In this document: positions 1 through 11,050 of the stretch, piece by piece
Layout of the letters: the number at the start of each line of letters is the position of its first letter
Numbering within the stretch: position 1 is the stretch's first letter
From: Beverwykella pulmonaria
Taxonomy: Eukaryota > Ascomycota > Dothideomycetes > Pleosporales > Melanommataceae
Direction of reading: 5' to 3'
DNA: 64,000 nucleotides
Assembly: GCA_001599595.1 (NCBI GenBank)
Contig: BCHH01000001.1
Span: 3,055,561 to 3,119,560 of the forward strand
Notes under the pieces: model-generated
Told to the model about the DNA's origin: nothing
Databases searched by the model: none
Seen by the model: the letters and a program-made list of their open reading frames with translations, nothing else
Position numbers and translations under genes: made by a program

Positions 1-875
1 GACATGTCGCAGGCAGCGCGGAACTCGGCGTCGATGTTGCCCTGATCGAAGTCGGTTTTCCAGCCGCCCTTGACTTCCTCGTTGGCGATGATGTGGACGT
101 CCTCGTGGAGGACGCCCTTGCCCTCTCCGCCCACCTTGTTGGCGTGCTTGCTGCAGGCTGGGGAGACAAATTTCTGCGTCTCTTCAATGCGCCAGTTGAG
201 CTTGCGTAGTCTCCACCGTGTCTGTGCATCGTTCTTGTTCATTACAATACCGGAGAGACGCATCTCGATTGGGAAATCGCCAATGGGGTGAATGACCGGT
301 GGCAGCTTGACCGAGGCGGTGAGGTTGGTGGGAGGGAAAATACGGATAGAGTGCTTCTCTGCGCCCGGAAAGATGGCGCGCTTGATGTCCAGGTCACGTA
401 TGAACTGGATCTTGTCGCCGAGGGATGTGGTGGCGGTTGCTGTGAGGCGGTAGTCCAGGTTTGCAATGCTGCCATGTGTGGTGGCAGGAAGGTGCCCAGG
501 GAGAAGATGGCTGAAGGGGAAAGCGTGCTCGCCATGTGTTAGGGACACTGGGGCGGTGAGGAACTCCCACTTGTGGATCTGGGTGATCTGGGTGGTGCAG
601 TCCGGGCAATGCTGGGCGACGGGCTTCCGTGTCGCCACGACGGCATTCAGGCGCATTTCGAGTTTCTCGAGGGTGATGTGCGGCTCCGTGACGTCGATCT
701 TGAGCTGTCCAGAAAAGAGGGCACCGGTTGAGGCCTGTGGAGCGTTGTAGAAGACGAGGGGCGGTGACTCGACCACCATGTCCATGGTGGCGGCCTTCTG
801 AGGCTCTGTCTTTGGGCTTGGTTTTTTGTCCGAGTGGTGGCGGCCGGCAAGGCTGTGACGCTTGAATGCATCCAT
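1..875 (-). CDS. Arrestin-related trafficking adaptor (ART1/LDB19 type), 3' part outside the window
   Basis: Open from the ATG at 875-873 to the left edge, so only about 291 N-terminal residues are visible. The product opens with a basic stretch (MDAFKRHSLAGRHH), followed by a beta-rich arrestin N-terminal fold: LVFYNAPQASTGALFSGQL near residue 40, a CPDC pair near residue 80, and a conserved block PIGDFPIEMRLSGI followed by RWRLRKLNWRIEE near residue 230. This block is characteristic of Ldb19/Art1 proteins. In yeast these recruit the Rsp5 ubiquitin ligase to plasma-membrane transporters and trigger their endocytosis. PY motifs would lie in the missing C-terminal part and cannot be checked. 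No intron is seen in the visible part. The upstream side faces a 5 kb gene-free stretch, so the 5' regulatory region may be long. Confidence 0.82.
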   Translation of the reverse strand, partial: MDAFKRHSLAGRHHSDKKPSPKTEPQKAATMDMVVESPPLVFYNAPQASTGALFSGQLKIDVTEPHITLEKLEMRLNAVVATRKPVAQHCPDCTTQITQIHKWEFLTAPVSLTHGEHAFPFSHLLPGHLPATTHGSIANLDYRLTATATTSLGDKIQFIRDLDIKRAIFPGAEKHSIRIFPPTNLTASVKLPPVIHPIGDFPIEMRLSGIVMNKNDAQTRWRLRKLNWRIEETQKFVSPACSKHANKVGGEGKGVLHEDVHIIANEEVKGGWKTDFDQGNIDAEFRAACDM

Positions 876-3800
876 GACGAGCGACTCTTGCGATCTGGCT
901 TTGGGGTTGGGTGGTGGAGGTTCGACTGAGTAGAGGGGTGGAGAGGATGGTTGCGGGGCAAGTTTTTGATGTTGGCTCTCGTGTTTTGCGAACGATGACG
1001 GCGCCCTAACAAGGGCGAGCAATCGGCCGGGCATGGCTGACTGGGGCAAGCTTCTGGAATCTGGGGAAGCAGCGACGCGGGCGTGCAGCAGGGAATTTTT
1101 CGTCGAGCCAATGATGGGCGCAGCAGCGGTCGGGAGGCGATAGGCGGCCTTGTGTAGAGAGGAGCGGAGCAAGACGCTTCCTGGCTACGAGTTGATTTTG
1201 TGCGAGTTCAATTGATGAGTTAGGCGTTGCGGCAGAAACATAGTCTCAGGCGGCGGGCAGTCTTTAACGCTCAGCAGTCTACGCAGCGCAACGCAGGGCT
1301 TTAAAGCGCTGTTGGGGCTTCTTTACTTGATGAAAACTCATGACTGGTCCTCGTTCGAGGTGATATACCAAGCTTTTTGCACGGTGCACTAGGCCGCTGG
1401 CGGCGAACCCGGCCCACTTAGTGGCTGTAGTTTTCGGGTCAGGAGGGAGCGCGCACGGCCGGCGTCTCCTCTCGTGATCGCCTGCTGGGAAGACGTTTGA
1501 CTGTAACGCCGACGACAAGGCAGTCTGGACGCCTGCGCCCAGCAACCTCATTTTCTTTCAGCTGGCAGCCAGCGAGGCCTCGCCAACCGCGTCTTTGTGT
1601 CGTCGCGGGCTCTGCGCAGCGCTGACAGCCTGTTGTTTTGTTCTACCGCGCAGCAGGTGGTGGCGTGTTCTTTTACTCGGCATCGTGACCAGCCAGCCAG
1701 CCTGCTGATGATGCCATGGATGGACATGCTCGTCTCTCGCCATGCAAACACAGTCTCCTGTCGCGCGCTGCGCCGACGGCCTGACCAAACACTTCGTCTT
1801 CGCCGGCGCGCCTCTTTGGCTAATTGCCTCGTCATCTGCTTCACTTTCCCCGGTCTGCAGGAGCGCGGTTCCCCGCAAAATGGCGTTCTGTTGTCTCGCA
1901 ATGGCGAAGTCTGCAGCTCAGTGTTCAGCATCTCCGTGGAGCTGTCGCCCTCCTCCCCTCCCTCCCCCTACTTGAGGGCGCCCGTCGTCATTCCTGCGCG
2001 CCCGCTGACTGCTCACTGGCGCCCTGAAAATTGCCTGCTTTTGCCCTTTGCTAATTGTGTAACGCCTCCCCCAGAATAATGTCGTCGCCGTCTGTTAATT
2101 TGCGTGCCAAGCCGTGGTTGTTAGGTAATGCCTCAGAAATTTTTATAGACCTCAGTGACCAATGGGCAACGCCGCCCTCTGCCCGTGGTTGATGGGTCTG
2201 ACACGTCTCCACCACAGTACCTCCACTTCGTTTGCGAGCTTTTCACCTGCCACTGTTTCGGGCCTGTTACGCGGTGGTACCTTGCTGTGCCCGCGAGGCC
2301 TCTCAGGTAAGAGAATCCACATGTTGAGCCTCCAGACGCAGGGACACTGCTCCTTCCAATATCTGTTACTCGATCTCAAGCATCTCGATTCCGAACCATC
2401 GCCGGATACCACCGGCACCTCCCCAACAGAGATGCCCGACTTAGTATTCCCAGCCGGATAACCGCGAAGCCATTACTCGATGATTACAACCTCAGCCCGG
2501 AAATCTCACGATACTTCGGGTAACTAGGCAGATCCAGGAAATCATGGTTCATCCAGCTGCGGCCCGCACACTCCCAGTAATCCCTAAGCACGGCTCGTCC
2601 CAATCTGGCAATAATAGTGAAGATTCTGCACCAGTTTCTCTAGCCGTGCCGAACAAACGGCGCTTCTGTCCTGCTATTCTGTGGGGACGTTTCTCATTCT
2701 TTTCTAGCGGCCACCGCGGTGCTCGATTCGGGCAGTAAAAAACAAGTCATGCGCGTCGCATGGCGAAATCTCGCAGCCATTTGCATCATCACTGATTCAT
2801 CATCCATGGCGGGACCGCGATTTCGCCATTCGGGATGCGTGCAGTGCCATTGCCAGCCGCTCACCGCTGTTCCTTTCATTCATGCGCTATCTTGCACATG
2901 CAATTCTTGCAACATCCAAAATGGTACCTCTCTTCTCTTGCTCGGCAACGGTACGATCAAAGTTTTTAGTCTCGTCTTGGCTCAGCCCTACCCAGGACAG
3001 GGAACAGGCATCTGCAGTGTTGTCGCGATCTAATCGCGCCATGGCGAGACCAAAATGCGATCTATTTTTTGCGACATTTTTGGCTACGCTGCACACACGA
3101 TCTGCAGCCTGTCTTCCCTTCCATGTCCTTCAAGTCCTCTCTTCCTCGTCATCAAAACGTTGAACATTTCTCCCTCATTGCCATGAGCGGTCGTCGAGCC
3201 TGTTCTGCACATGGATTTTCAAATAGCCCCTCCAAATATCACCGCCAATAACCAGGCGAAAGACGACTCGCGGACACTGCTGCACTTGAAATGGGAACGG
3301 AGGACCCTTGGGCTAGCAGAACCAATGATCAGGAAAGAGCCCTTCAAGAGGAGGATCCCACAAAGAGAAAGGGTGTGCATCAGCACCATCTTTACTCGTG
3401 ACGAGAGCTACAGGGATATCAGAAGTACACTCCTTGTTCTGCTGGGTCCTGTCTCGGATCTACGCCTCTGGCGTGTATTAGGACTATCAGGATATTGACC
3501 ACGAACAGCTAGCAATTCAGGATGAGAAGACTTTGGACATGCAAGACAAAGGTCAAGACGAGCGAGACCATACACAAGAAAAATTCGCAAAGCGTCTCGG
3601 GCACTTTATTGGCCTATATTACTGAGCTCTTGGCCGACTACACGAGAATGACATCGATGAGACATGGACCTCGTGGAGCATAGTATTGGTGCCAAGCAGC
3701 TTCGGTTTTCTTCCTCTTCCTTTGCATCATCTTCCCTTCACATTTGCTTTCCTTAATCCAAATTTCTTTTTTTCATATCTACCAGTCTGATAAACGTTGC

Positions 3801-6056
3801 GTCTCTCCGTCGTGTTCCGCTTACGCCATTATTTCAGCTCTCCATAATACTTATTTCCTAGAGGTTATAGATGGGACATATAAGCAGATTAAGTATGCCC
3901 GGGGTTTCAAGTAAGGGCCAGCACTGTTCTCTATCTGCATCTCCATGGAAAATATGCATAAGAAGTACCAGGCTCTGTTCCAACGACGAATTGCCACCAA
4001 ACGCTCCTGCCACTTCGAGGCATCACACCACTCCATCTACCCATCAGACTCCTTAAACGCCTCCATCCACATGACCCTCGGCGTAGTATCCGTCTCGTAA
4101 TCTTGGCTGTATATTGTAACATTACCGTCAGACCAAGAGACGCCTATTTGCCGCTCAATAAGATTGAATCGGAACAGGTTGCGTGAGAGGTCTCTTTCCG
4201 TCTTCGGTTCTCCCGTCGATACGGAATGGGTGAATTGTAAGAGCCCAATAATAAATGATATTTTACAGTAATGCAAGTAATCTAACATAGCATGTCACCA
4301 CTGCTAGTCATTGAGTGTTAGCCCGCTCCCGCCACACCCTTATGAGAAGGATGCGCCGTTTCTTTGGATCGATATATAGCGCTGCTGGTGTGAGGCCTAT
4401 TTAGATTCGAACGTCTAGTTTTGTAAGATGGTGGCAGTGAAGGTGTATATCGTCTTGGTTTCGCGAGGCGTAGTTCTTGGGGAAAGCGTTAAAGCGGCAG
4501 AGAAAAAGGGGGTAATGAGGGGTTAGCCGTGTTGGCGAACAGGTGGGGATAGATATTCTGTAAGCATATTCAAAGGCTTGGTCTGTCGGAACATTGGGGG
4601 GTCGAAATAGGATCGCTGGCTTGAGTGCAAAGAATCGAATATTCTGAACGAGTTTATACTCATGATAGACTCATAAATTAGTCGTGAGTCTTCTAGTGGG
4701 TTAGTGTAAGGGTTTCGATCCTCCAGATCATGGGCACGACTACATGCGCTAAACCACTGAGCCAAAGGGCATGCACAAGTTGAATCAACAAGATTCAGCT
4801 TGCGTAATCAGTATTTATGGATGGAAAACGTACTGCGCCATTGCGCCACTCTTAAGCCCACACGTGGGCACATGCATGGGATCTATCTCATCACAGTTAG
4901 AGTCAAATGCACTACGCGCCACTAGCCGCTTGCATAGATTTCACGCCATCACCTGTTCTCAAGACTTGATGTACTATACTTCTCTGAGGGTCCTGGATTT
5001 ACTCCGAAGTAGTATTTAGGAGTCTTCAGTATTGCATGCGTTATACCAGAAGTAGCCACGGGGATAAATATAGAGTTTGCTTGATATTGTGCTGTTAAAC
5101 CTACTAGCGAGGCCCCATGTTGGTTGAGGCATGTATGTTACGGACTTAAAATTTAAAAATCTAGAATAAAAAGAGTTGTATTACGATATTAAAATAAGAA
5201 CGGGCAAAGAGAGTGGAGAAGAAGCGGCAAATCAGGAAGCAGTCTGCCGAAACATCCATTACTTCAGTAGCCTTTCACTGTGTTCCCATTGCTAAATCAA
5301 TTACGGCGTCTATATTAAAAAGTTATATTTAGGGTTGAATTCTACAAGACTAAGCTGCAGTTGTTCCGCGTCTAAGATTTTAGAAATCTAGCAAATTTTT
5401 CGCAAGAACAGTGAATTCGAAGTTGGATTCCGAAACGGTTTCGAATTTTTCAGAATTTCCAAGGAGAAACTCTTCAAGGTTTGGACTACCTGTTCGCTCA
5501 CCCTGCATGTACAGGTCTAGAACTAGTAGTTTTTTAAATAAAGGTGTGTGCTTATCATTCCGCCTTCTGAGCCACACGTCTCTGCGCATCCGCTATCCCT
5601 CTAGTGTTCCCACAAGACCCCTTCTCTTCCCTACACCCTCTTGATCTAACCCATATTGATAACCCTTTGACCTTCAAGCCCCAGAATAGATGAGTCAGAC
5701 GGGAAGGATGTTTATGAGGTTATCGATGGCAAGGCAGACTCCAATATGTTGAAGGTAACATCGACGCTCTGGATTGAGACAACTATGCAATCAGGCTACA
5801 TTTGACGGAGTTGTTATTCTCCACAAACCATGTGCAACATCCACCATACCTCCACTACATTTTTGGACTAAGGAAGCACTGATGCCATGCAGATCATTTC
5901 CACAGCAACAACTTTTTGTTGTTATGCGTTCTTCCGCAATGTAGTATATATATGCAGGTCGGATATGAATATTACATGTAGAGAAATCAAACCTAGCAAA
6001 TGCTAACCGTCCTAGCCGTCTTTTCATTTCAAGTCTCAAGTCATAACATATTCTTT
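876..6056. other. 5.2 kb stretch with no convincing protein gene
   Basis: From 876 to about 3900 the sequence is GC-balanced and carries overlapping ORFs on both strands (for example around 1550-2080) that lack domain-like composition and cover each other, so I do not call them. From about 4300 to 5950 it becomes clearly AT-rich. An 83-codon minus-strand ORF at 4037-4288 has protein-like composition (…SRNLFRFNLIERQIGVSW…) but no recognisable family; it could be a lone exon or relic. A second minus ORF at 5380-5589 (70 codons) is similar in quality. A tRNA-like remnant lies at 4711-4770. The stretch may hold long 5' regulatory DNA of the arrestin gene plus a decayed repeat block. Confidence 0.5.
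4711..4770 (-). other. tRNA-like remnant (Pol III A and B boxes)
   Basis: On the minus strand a perfect A-box-like TGGCTCAGTGG (4764-4754) is followed 32 nt later by GGATCGAAACC (4721-4711), the form of B box seen in eukaryotic initiator tRNA. The intervening bases do not fold into a convincing anticodon arm and no 3' partner for the putative acceptor GCCCTTT is present, so this is a tRNA pseudogene or a SINE head rather than a working tRNA. Two weaker tRNA-like stretches follow within 200 bp (GTGGCGCAATGGCGCAG near 4830-4855 and a TTTGACTCTAACT block near 4895-4910, both minus). Confidence 0.35.
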
Positions 6057-6889
6057 CTAACCAGTCCATACAGCGGGTCCAGGGCAAGTGTACGTAGTAG
6101 CCTTGCTTCCGTACGTATCAACAGTGACGCCAGGATCGCTCTGAGCAGCATAACCAGGAATCTTGGCCAAAAATGCTCCACTTGGCTGCGCGGTTCCGGA
6201 GCCGGTAACGACAAGTTGGGCGCACCTGATGGTATAGTTAGAACAAACAGGTCAAAGGAGAAGGAAAAGAAGAAGAGAAGAGCACATACTCAGCATAGAA
6301 TTGCGGGGCATTCGCCTGGTGTAGAGCCAGCAGCTCATGACGGATGAGATAGTTTCCTGGAGCAAGACTCGCAGGGATGGTCGACTCCCAGTACAAGTTC
6401 TTGTACACCTTTGCGGTTCCCCAGCTGTTTCCAGAAAGAGGGGGAGCGGTCATTCCCTCCTGGTCAATTTTGAACCACTTCACGCCTGAGCCGTCACAGG
6501 CTTTAAAATCCCCAGCACATTTGTACATCCAGACCATTACCGGGCCCTGTTGGTGCGTCCACTGCTTCCAGAAGGCCTTGATTTTGGAGCCCGCGGCGAT
6601 GGTGGCGGTCAGGTCCGCGGATTTGCCTCCGTTGCACATCACCTTTGCATCGGTAATGGACGTCGTGGGGTTGTAGTCGGGCCATTGGCGTTGGATGGTT
6701 TTGGGGCCGCTAGAGGGAGAAAAGCCTTCGTAACTGGTGACATGTTAGCATTTGAGAGATGGGAGGTGATGGGAGGGTGGGTAACCCTGGATATGTCGTC
6801 CCGCCGATCTGGTAGCTTGTTACAGCTCCGTGGGCTGCCGCATGAGCAGTGAGAAGGGCGACGGCGGTGATGGCACTAGTGAACAACAT
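6057..6889 (-). CDS. AA9 lytic polysaccharide monooxygenase, secreted
   Basis: Three exons: 6889-6786, 6733-6290 and 6225-6057 give 238 residues. Introns use GTTACC…CAG with a GCTAAC branch, and GTATGT…CAG. A 19-residue signal peptide (MLFTSAITAVALLTAHAAA) precedes His20, which becomes the N-terminal copper-binding histidine. His95 in WTHQQGP completes the histidine brace and Tyr181 in QFYAEC is the axial tyrosine; His167 (RHELLALH) and Gln179 match the second-sphere residues of AA9. The enzyme cleaves cellulose or other beta-1,4-glucans oxidatively outside the cell. There is no linker or CBM1, so it is a single-domain form. I prefer the ATG at 6889 over an in-frame upstream ATG at 6943 because only the former starts directly with a signal peptide. 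Confidence 0.95.
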
Positions 6890-8703
6890 GTTGGCAGTGA
6901 CAGTGAGGTTTGACTTGGGTTGACAACGATCAGGGAAAGCCACACACCCTACCTCTTATATACTGGTGATCGTACTTTACAAGACCATCCATTCATCGCA
7001 CTATACTGCCCGTGATATTAGTCGATACGCAGCATCAGAACAACCATTCATCACCCTGTGACAACCCGCAAGCACGCTTCCCCAGATATACGTTATAGTA
7101 GTCTGAGATTGAAAAGCTGTATACGAAGATTGTGAGCCCGGGCCGGCGGACCCTGATTGGGTGTTGTGTATTGTAAACGCTCGCTTACAAGAATCCGGGG
7201 GTTGCTATGCCGGCTCTTGGTCTGCCGGTTCATTTTGGGTATGGAGATGCACCCCGGATGTTTTAATTTGTGGAGGAATGGTCATGCGGGATGACGATTT
7301 GGAAAGTGAGAGAGCGCGAATTTATTAAGCAGATGACTCTGGACAAGCGAAGAACGTTGGTTTAGAGCGGTATTTGGATGGGAGCGTGCACGCCTGATCT
7401 TGGGTAGCGACGGGTATGGCGTTGTGTTGAGCCTGCTAGTGATGGGTAATGAACCGGTTTGAAACAGGATATTGACAGGGAAGCGATGTTGGTTTTGAAA
7501 CGGAGAGAGGGTTGGAGGTTGATTTGATGACATCTTCGTTGCCTACATGAAGCCAGCGATAGTTCTGCCCCATGAGAGAATCTATATCGTGACTTGTGCT
7601 AAGTTGGATGACATGAAGAGTTGAGGGATGGTCGCTGGTACTTAATCTGCCCGTTAGCTAAGCGCTAAGCTTGAACTAGCCTACGCTGGCTGTCAAGATT
7701 AGATAGCGCCAATGCAAAAACACAAAACACTTTCAGTCTTCTCCGCAACCCTTCTCAACGATGTTGCCGTTTCCACGACTTCAAGGACTCAAAACGGTCA
7801 AACTCGAGCGCCATTAGAAGACTTCAGGGCTGTAGCTCAAGGGCATGACAAGACGGAGCAGAGTCGACAGACCAAAGACATCCCTAAATATATACGCTGT
7901 CGAGAACATCGGTTTCCGAATCGACGAAACATAAAGAATGAAAACCCAAATAATGATGACTAGAACATCGGCGACCAAAGGCACAGCAGAAACGAAGCCT
8001 TAGAGACTAATATTCGTGCGAGTAAAACTCTGTGATGCTGCTGTCTTTTTCGAGCCTGTCATGTATGTTTATTTCTGTTGTCTATTCTTAGCCTAGGCCT
8101 CAACAGGCTCCGGGGCTTACCAAATCATCGTCTTCTGGTACCGTTCTAGGCCACATTCTACAAACGAGCGCTAACGAAAAGCTCATGACCATTTCGACGC
8201 TTATTCTTGACTTCGAAACAAGCACCCAATTATGGCGAGTTTCAGATCGTTGGCGCTGGAAACACAAGGCTGCAAGCTCAGCCTCAAAGACCACCGCTAA
8301 GCGCCGCGCTTCGACCACGGGCTCTTTCGTTCCGTTTGCGCCTCAATTGTACAGACTGTAACCGCGAATTGACTCTCATACGCCTCTTGGCTTCGTGGCC
8401 ATTCTTAGCCTCCAAGCCTTCGTGGCTGCACATCTTGACTCCCGACCACGGGTTCGCCATGTTCCGTGAGGCGCGTCATGGAAGCGAAAATATCTCTGGC
8501 ATACGAACTTCAGAGCACGTACCATGTGACTCTAAGTACAGACCATGATTTGGAGCTCACGGTAGTGGTTATGGACATACAAATACCATCTCTGTCTCTT
8601 TGAGAAACAGACCATAAAATAAAGCAGTTCATCATTTTCCTAACACATTATCATTTTCTCTATCAATTTCTTCACATTTTCCCTTCAACTTTTCTAAGTA
8701 AAC
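6890..8703. promoter_or_regulatory. Divergent intergenic region between the LPMO and cupredoxin genes
   Basis: 1.8 kb holding the 5' regions of two divergent genes for secreted copper proteins. ORFs here (7282-7533, 7712-7963, 8207-8548) are short, overlapping and without recognisable content. The last 100 bp before the cupredoxin ATG are pyrimidine-rich, typical of a fungal core promoter and leader. No repeat or RNA gene seen. Confidence 0.4.
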
Positions 8704-9378
8704 ATGGTTTCCTCCACCTTCGTCACAATTCTTGCAGCCCTTCCCCTCGCATTTGCTGCACACTATCCATATCCAGTCAAAAATGCCACCTCTTCATATC
8801 TTCCCACCGCAACCGGCTCTGCTGGTCCCGTACAAACCGTTACTGTTGGCAAGGGCGGGCTTGTTTTCACTCCAGACACCATCGTCGCCAAGATCGGCGA
8901 GGAAATCACCTTCGAGTTCTTCCCTAAGAATCACAGCGTCGTCCAAGCAGACTTCAAAAATCCCTGCAACCCTGCAGCAGCACCAGGAAGCATCTTCAGC
9001 GGCTTCATTCCCTCTGCCGCTCCGGGACCGTCCAACAAGACCTTCACCATCACTGTCAAAGACGAGAAACCGATCTGGTTGTACTGCGCTGCGCTACTAC
9101 CAAAGCCACATTGCGCAGCTGGTATGGTCGCCGTGATCAATCCTCCAAAATCTGGACCAAACACTCTCGATGCCTTCCGCCTTCTTGCCTCGAAGACAAA
9201 TACTAGCACCGTACCGGCTACACCTCCTTCTGGCGGCAAGATTGAGACAGATACGCCCTCCCCGAGTGGAACTGCTACTGGTGGACCGGTGCTATCGACT
9301 GGTGCTGCTTCATCTCTTGCTGTCCGTGGTGGTGCTATTGGTGGATTGATGGCGGTGTTTGCTGGTCTCATGCTGTAA
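8704..9378 (+). CDS. Extracellular cupredoxin-domain protein with GPI-type C-terminus
   Basis: Intronless, 224 residues. Signal peptide about 1-19, then a plastocyanin-like domain from about residue 44 to 146 with type-1 copper ligands in the expected order: His77 (KNHSVV), Cys128 (WLYCA), His136 (KPHC) and Met141 (AGMV). Cys88 and Cys137 could form a disulfide. Residues 150-205 are Ser/Thr/Pro-rich and probably O-glycosylated. The tail from about residue 208 is hydrophobic and small-residue-rich (GGAIGGLMAVFAGLML), which fits GPI attachment. Fungal relatives are described as serine-rich extracellular cupredoxins of unclear electron partner. It starts 1.8 kb from, and divergent to, the copper-dependent LPMO; co-function is only a suggestion. 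Confidence 0.88.
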   Translation: MVSSTFVTILAALPLAFAAHYPYPVKNATSSYLPTATGSAGPVQTVTVGKGGLVFTPDTIVAKIGEEITFEFFPKNHSVVQADFKNPCNPAAAPGSIFSGFIPSAAPGPSNKTFTITVKDEKPIWLYCAALLPKPHCAAGMVAVINPPKSGPNTLDAFRLLASKTNTSTVPATPPSGGKIETDTPSPSGTATGGPVLSTGAASSLAVRGGAIGGLMAVFAGLML

Positions 9379-9838
9379 AGGGTACACACGGGCCTTGATG
9401 GTCCATAAAGGAGAGTAATGTGTTTCACTTAGTTTAAGGAAGACTCAAAAATGCATAACTGGGAGGGCGAACATGTACATGTACGATTTACCTGGGAGCA
9501 TTTGTTCGATGTAGAATCATGGTCTGGGGATTTAATATAATAAAATAAAATCAACATCATCTGCATACACTCTTCAAATCGAAAGACTAGTTTCGTATCA
9601 CTTATTCTCAGAATTTGACTCTCTTCAGTCGCGACCCCATCGAACAGCCAATTACAGCGCGTCCTTCATATTCGAACACTTGGCATAACCCCACTCCTCA
9701 TCTGGCTAGCGCCCACCACAGTCGCAAAATTCCTACTACCGAGATTCAAGACCACGCCTGTATCCCAACCCTCGATCCGCATCACACACACCCAGGCGTA
9801 GGATATCCACTTCTTTGCGCTCACATAATCTTTTCACA
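9379..9838. promoter_or_regulatory. 3' region of the cupredoxin gene and promoter of the L22 gene
   Basis: 460 bp. AT-rich near 9530-9560 (AATATAATAAAATAAAATC), a likely 3' end signal area. The pyrimidine- and AC-rich leader before 9839 fits a highly expressed ribosomal protein promoter. No ORF of note. Confidence 0.35.
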
Positions 9839-10468
9839 ATGGCACCAGGAACAGTACGTACAACCGCTTTGCTGTCGGCCGGGCAGCGCCAGCGCTCCCA
9901 GCATAGAACAGTAGGCTAAGTACATTTGCAGAAAAAAGCGGCGGCAGGCAAGAAGGGACAGAAGGTCACCAAGAAGGTAAATTCATACCATACCATCGCT
10001 CCTCCTTCGCGATGCGAGTTTCGGAAATGTGAGAGGAGAGGAGAGGCTAATGGAGAGTAGTTCATCATCAACTGCTCGCAACCTGTCAACGACAAGATCT
10101 TCGACATCCAGGCGTTTGAAAAGTTCCTCCACGACCGCATCAAGGTCGATGGCCGCACCGGAAACCTCGGCGACACAATCGCCATCTCCCAGCAGCCCGA
10201 TGGAAAGATCGAGGTTATCGCCCACCAGGAGTTCTCCGGTCGCTACCTCAAGTACCTGTACGTTTCACACCAACCCACACACATACACATTGAAACAGTG
10301 TCATGGACAACATAAGAACAGATGCTAATGGTGATACGCAGGACCAAGAAGTTCCTCAAGAAGCAACAGCTCCGCGACTGGCTCCGCGTCGTCTCGACCG
10401 CAAAGGGTGTGTATGAGCTTCGTTTCTTCAACGTCGTCAACGATGAGGCCGATGAGGATGACGAGTAG
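9839..10468 (+). CDS. 60S ribosomal protein L22 (eL22)
   Basis: Four exons: 9839-9853, 9932-9976, 10061-10257 and 10342-10468, giving 127 residues, the usual eL22 length. A very short first exon (MAPGT) is followed by a Lys-rich exon ([15 protein letters not shown]), then the conserved core [20 protein letters not shown]…[36 protein letters not shown] and an acidic end DEADEDDE. Introns have GTACGT, GTAAAT and GTACGT donors and GCTAA-type branch sites. It is a structural component of the large ribosomal subunit. Intron-rich 5' ends are common for fungal ribosomal protein genes. Confidence 0.95.
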
Positions 10469-11050
10469 ATATGGAACCTAGGGACGCATACTGGGTTGCT
10501 TTGCATGGGGAGACGGAGGCACAAAAAAAGGGAATGGGTGATTGAGGATATATAGAGCAATTCAATCCATGTATTTGCTATACCCCACCAAGTTAGTGTG
10601 CGAATATCAGATCGTGATAATAATCTGTTATTTGCACAACAATTCGGTATCAGGATTCGCTACGGCTGAGGAGCGTTGCTCAGTTTGGGAATTGGGCATT
10701 GTGGAGCTAGTTCCATCAAGCCCTAGTCTTGAGTAGCGTTCATGAGCCATTTCGACTCGTTGCATGAAGTGTACAATCTGCCCACATCGTTCTAATCGAA
10801 ACAAGCATTGCAAAGCACTGCACAGCCTCCAAGGCTGCAACTTCCCTTGACCAGCACACGGCGACAGCGTCAACCTTGCCAAGATTAGTATATAAAGTGA
10901 AGGCTCCTCGAGTTTGAGATTGCATCGCCCTCTCCACACAGCACGCGCATTGCTACTCCGAGAATACACCACCTACGAAAAGAAGGACCTCTAGGGTCAA
11001 ATTTGCATCGTACCCCCCACACAACCCACATCCTGCATTTGCATCCAACC
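10469..11050. promoter_or_regulatory. Intergenic between L22 and the LRR-like gene
   Basis: About 580 bp holding the 3' UTR of the L22 gene and the promoter of the next plus-strand gene. No ORF, repeat or RNA gene is supported. Confidence 0.3.

Noticed and set aside
1548..2079. Long overlapping ORFs on both strands (127 and 160 codons)
   Set aside because: They cover each other in opposite directions, have Arg/Ser/Cys-biased composition, no domain-like motif, and sit in GC-rich upstream DNA.
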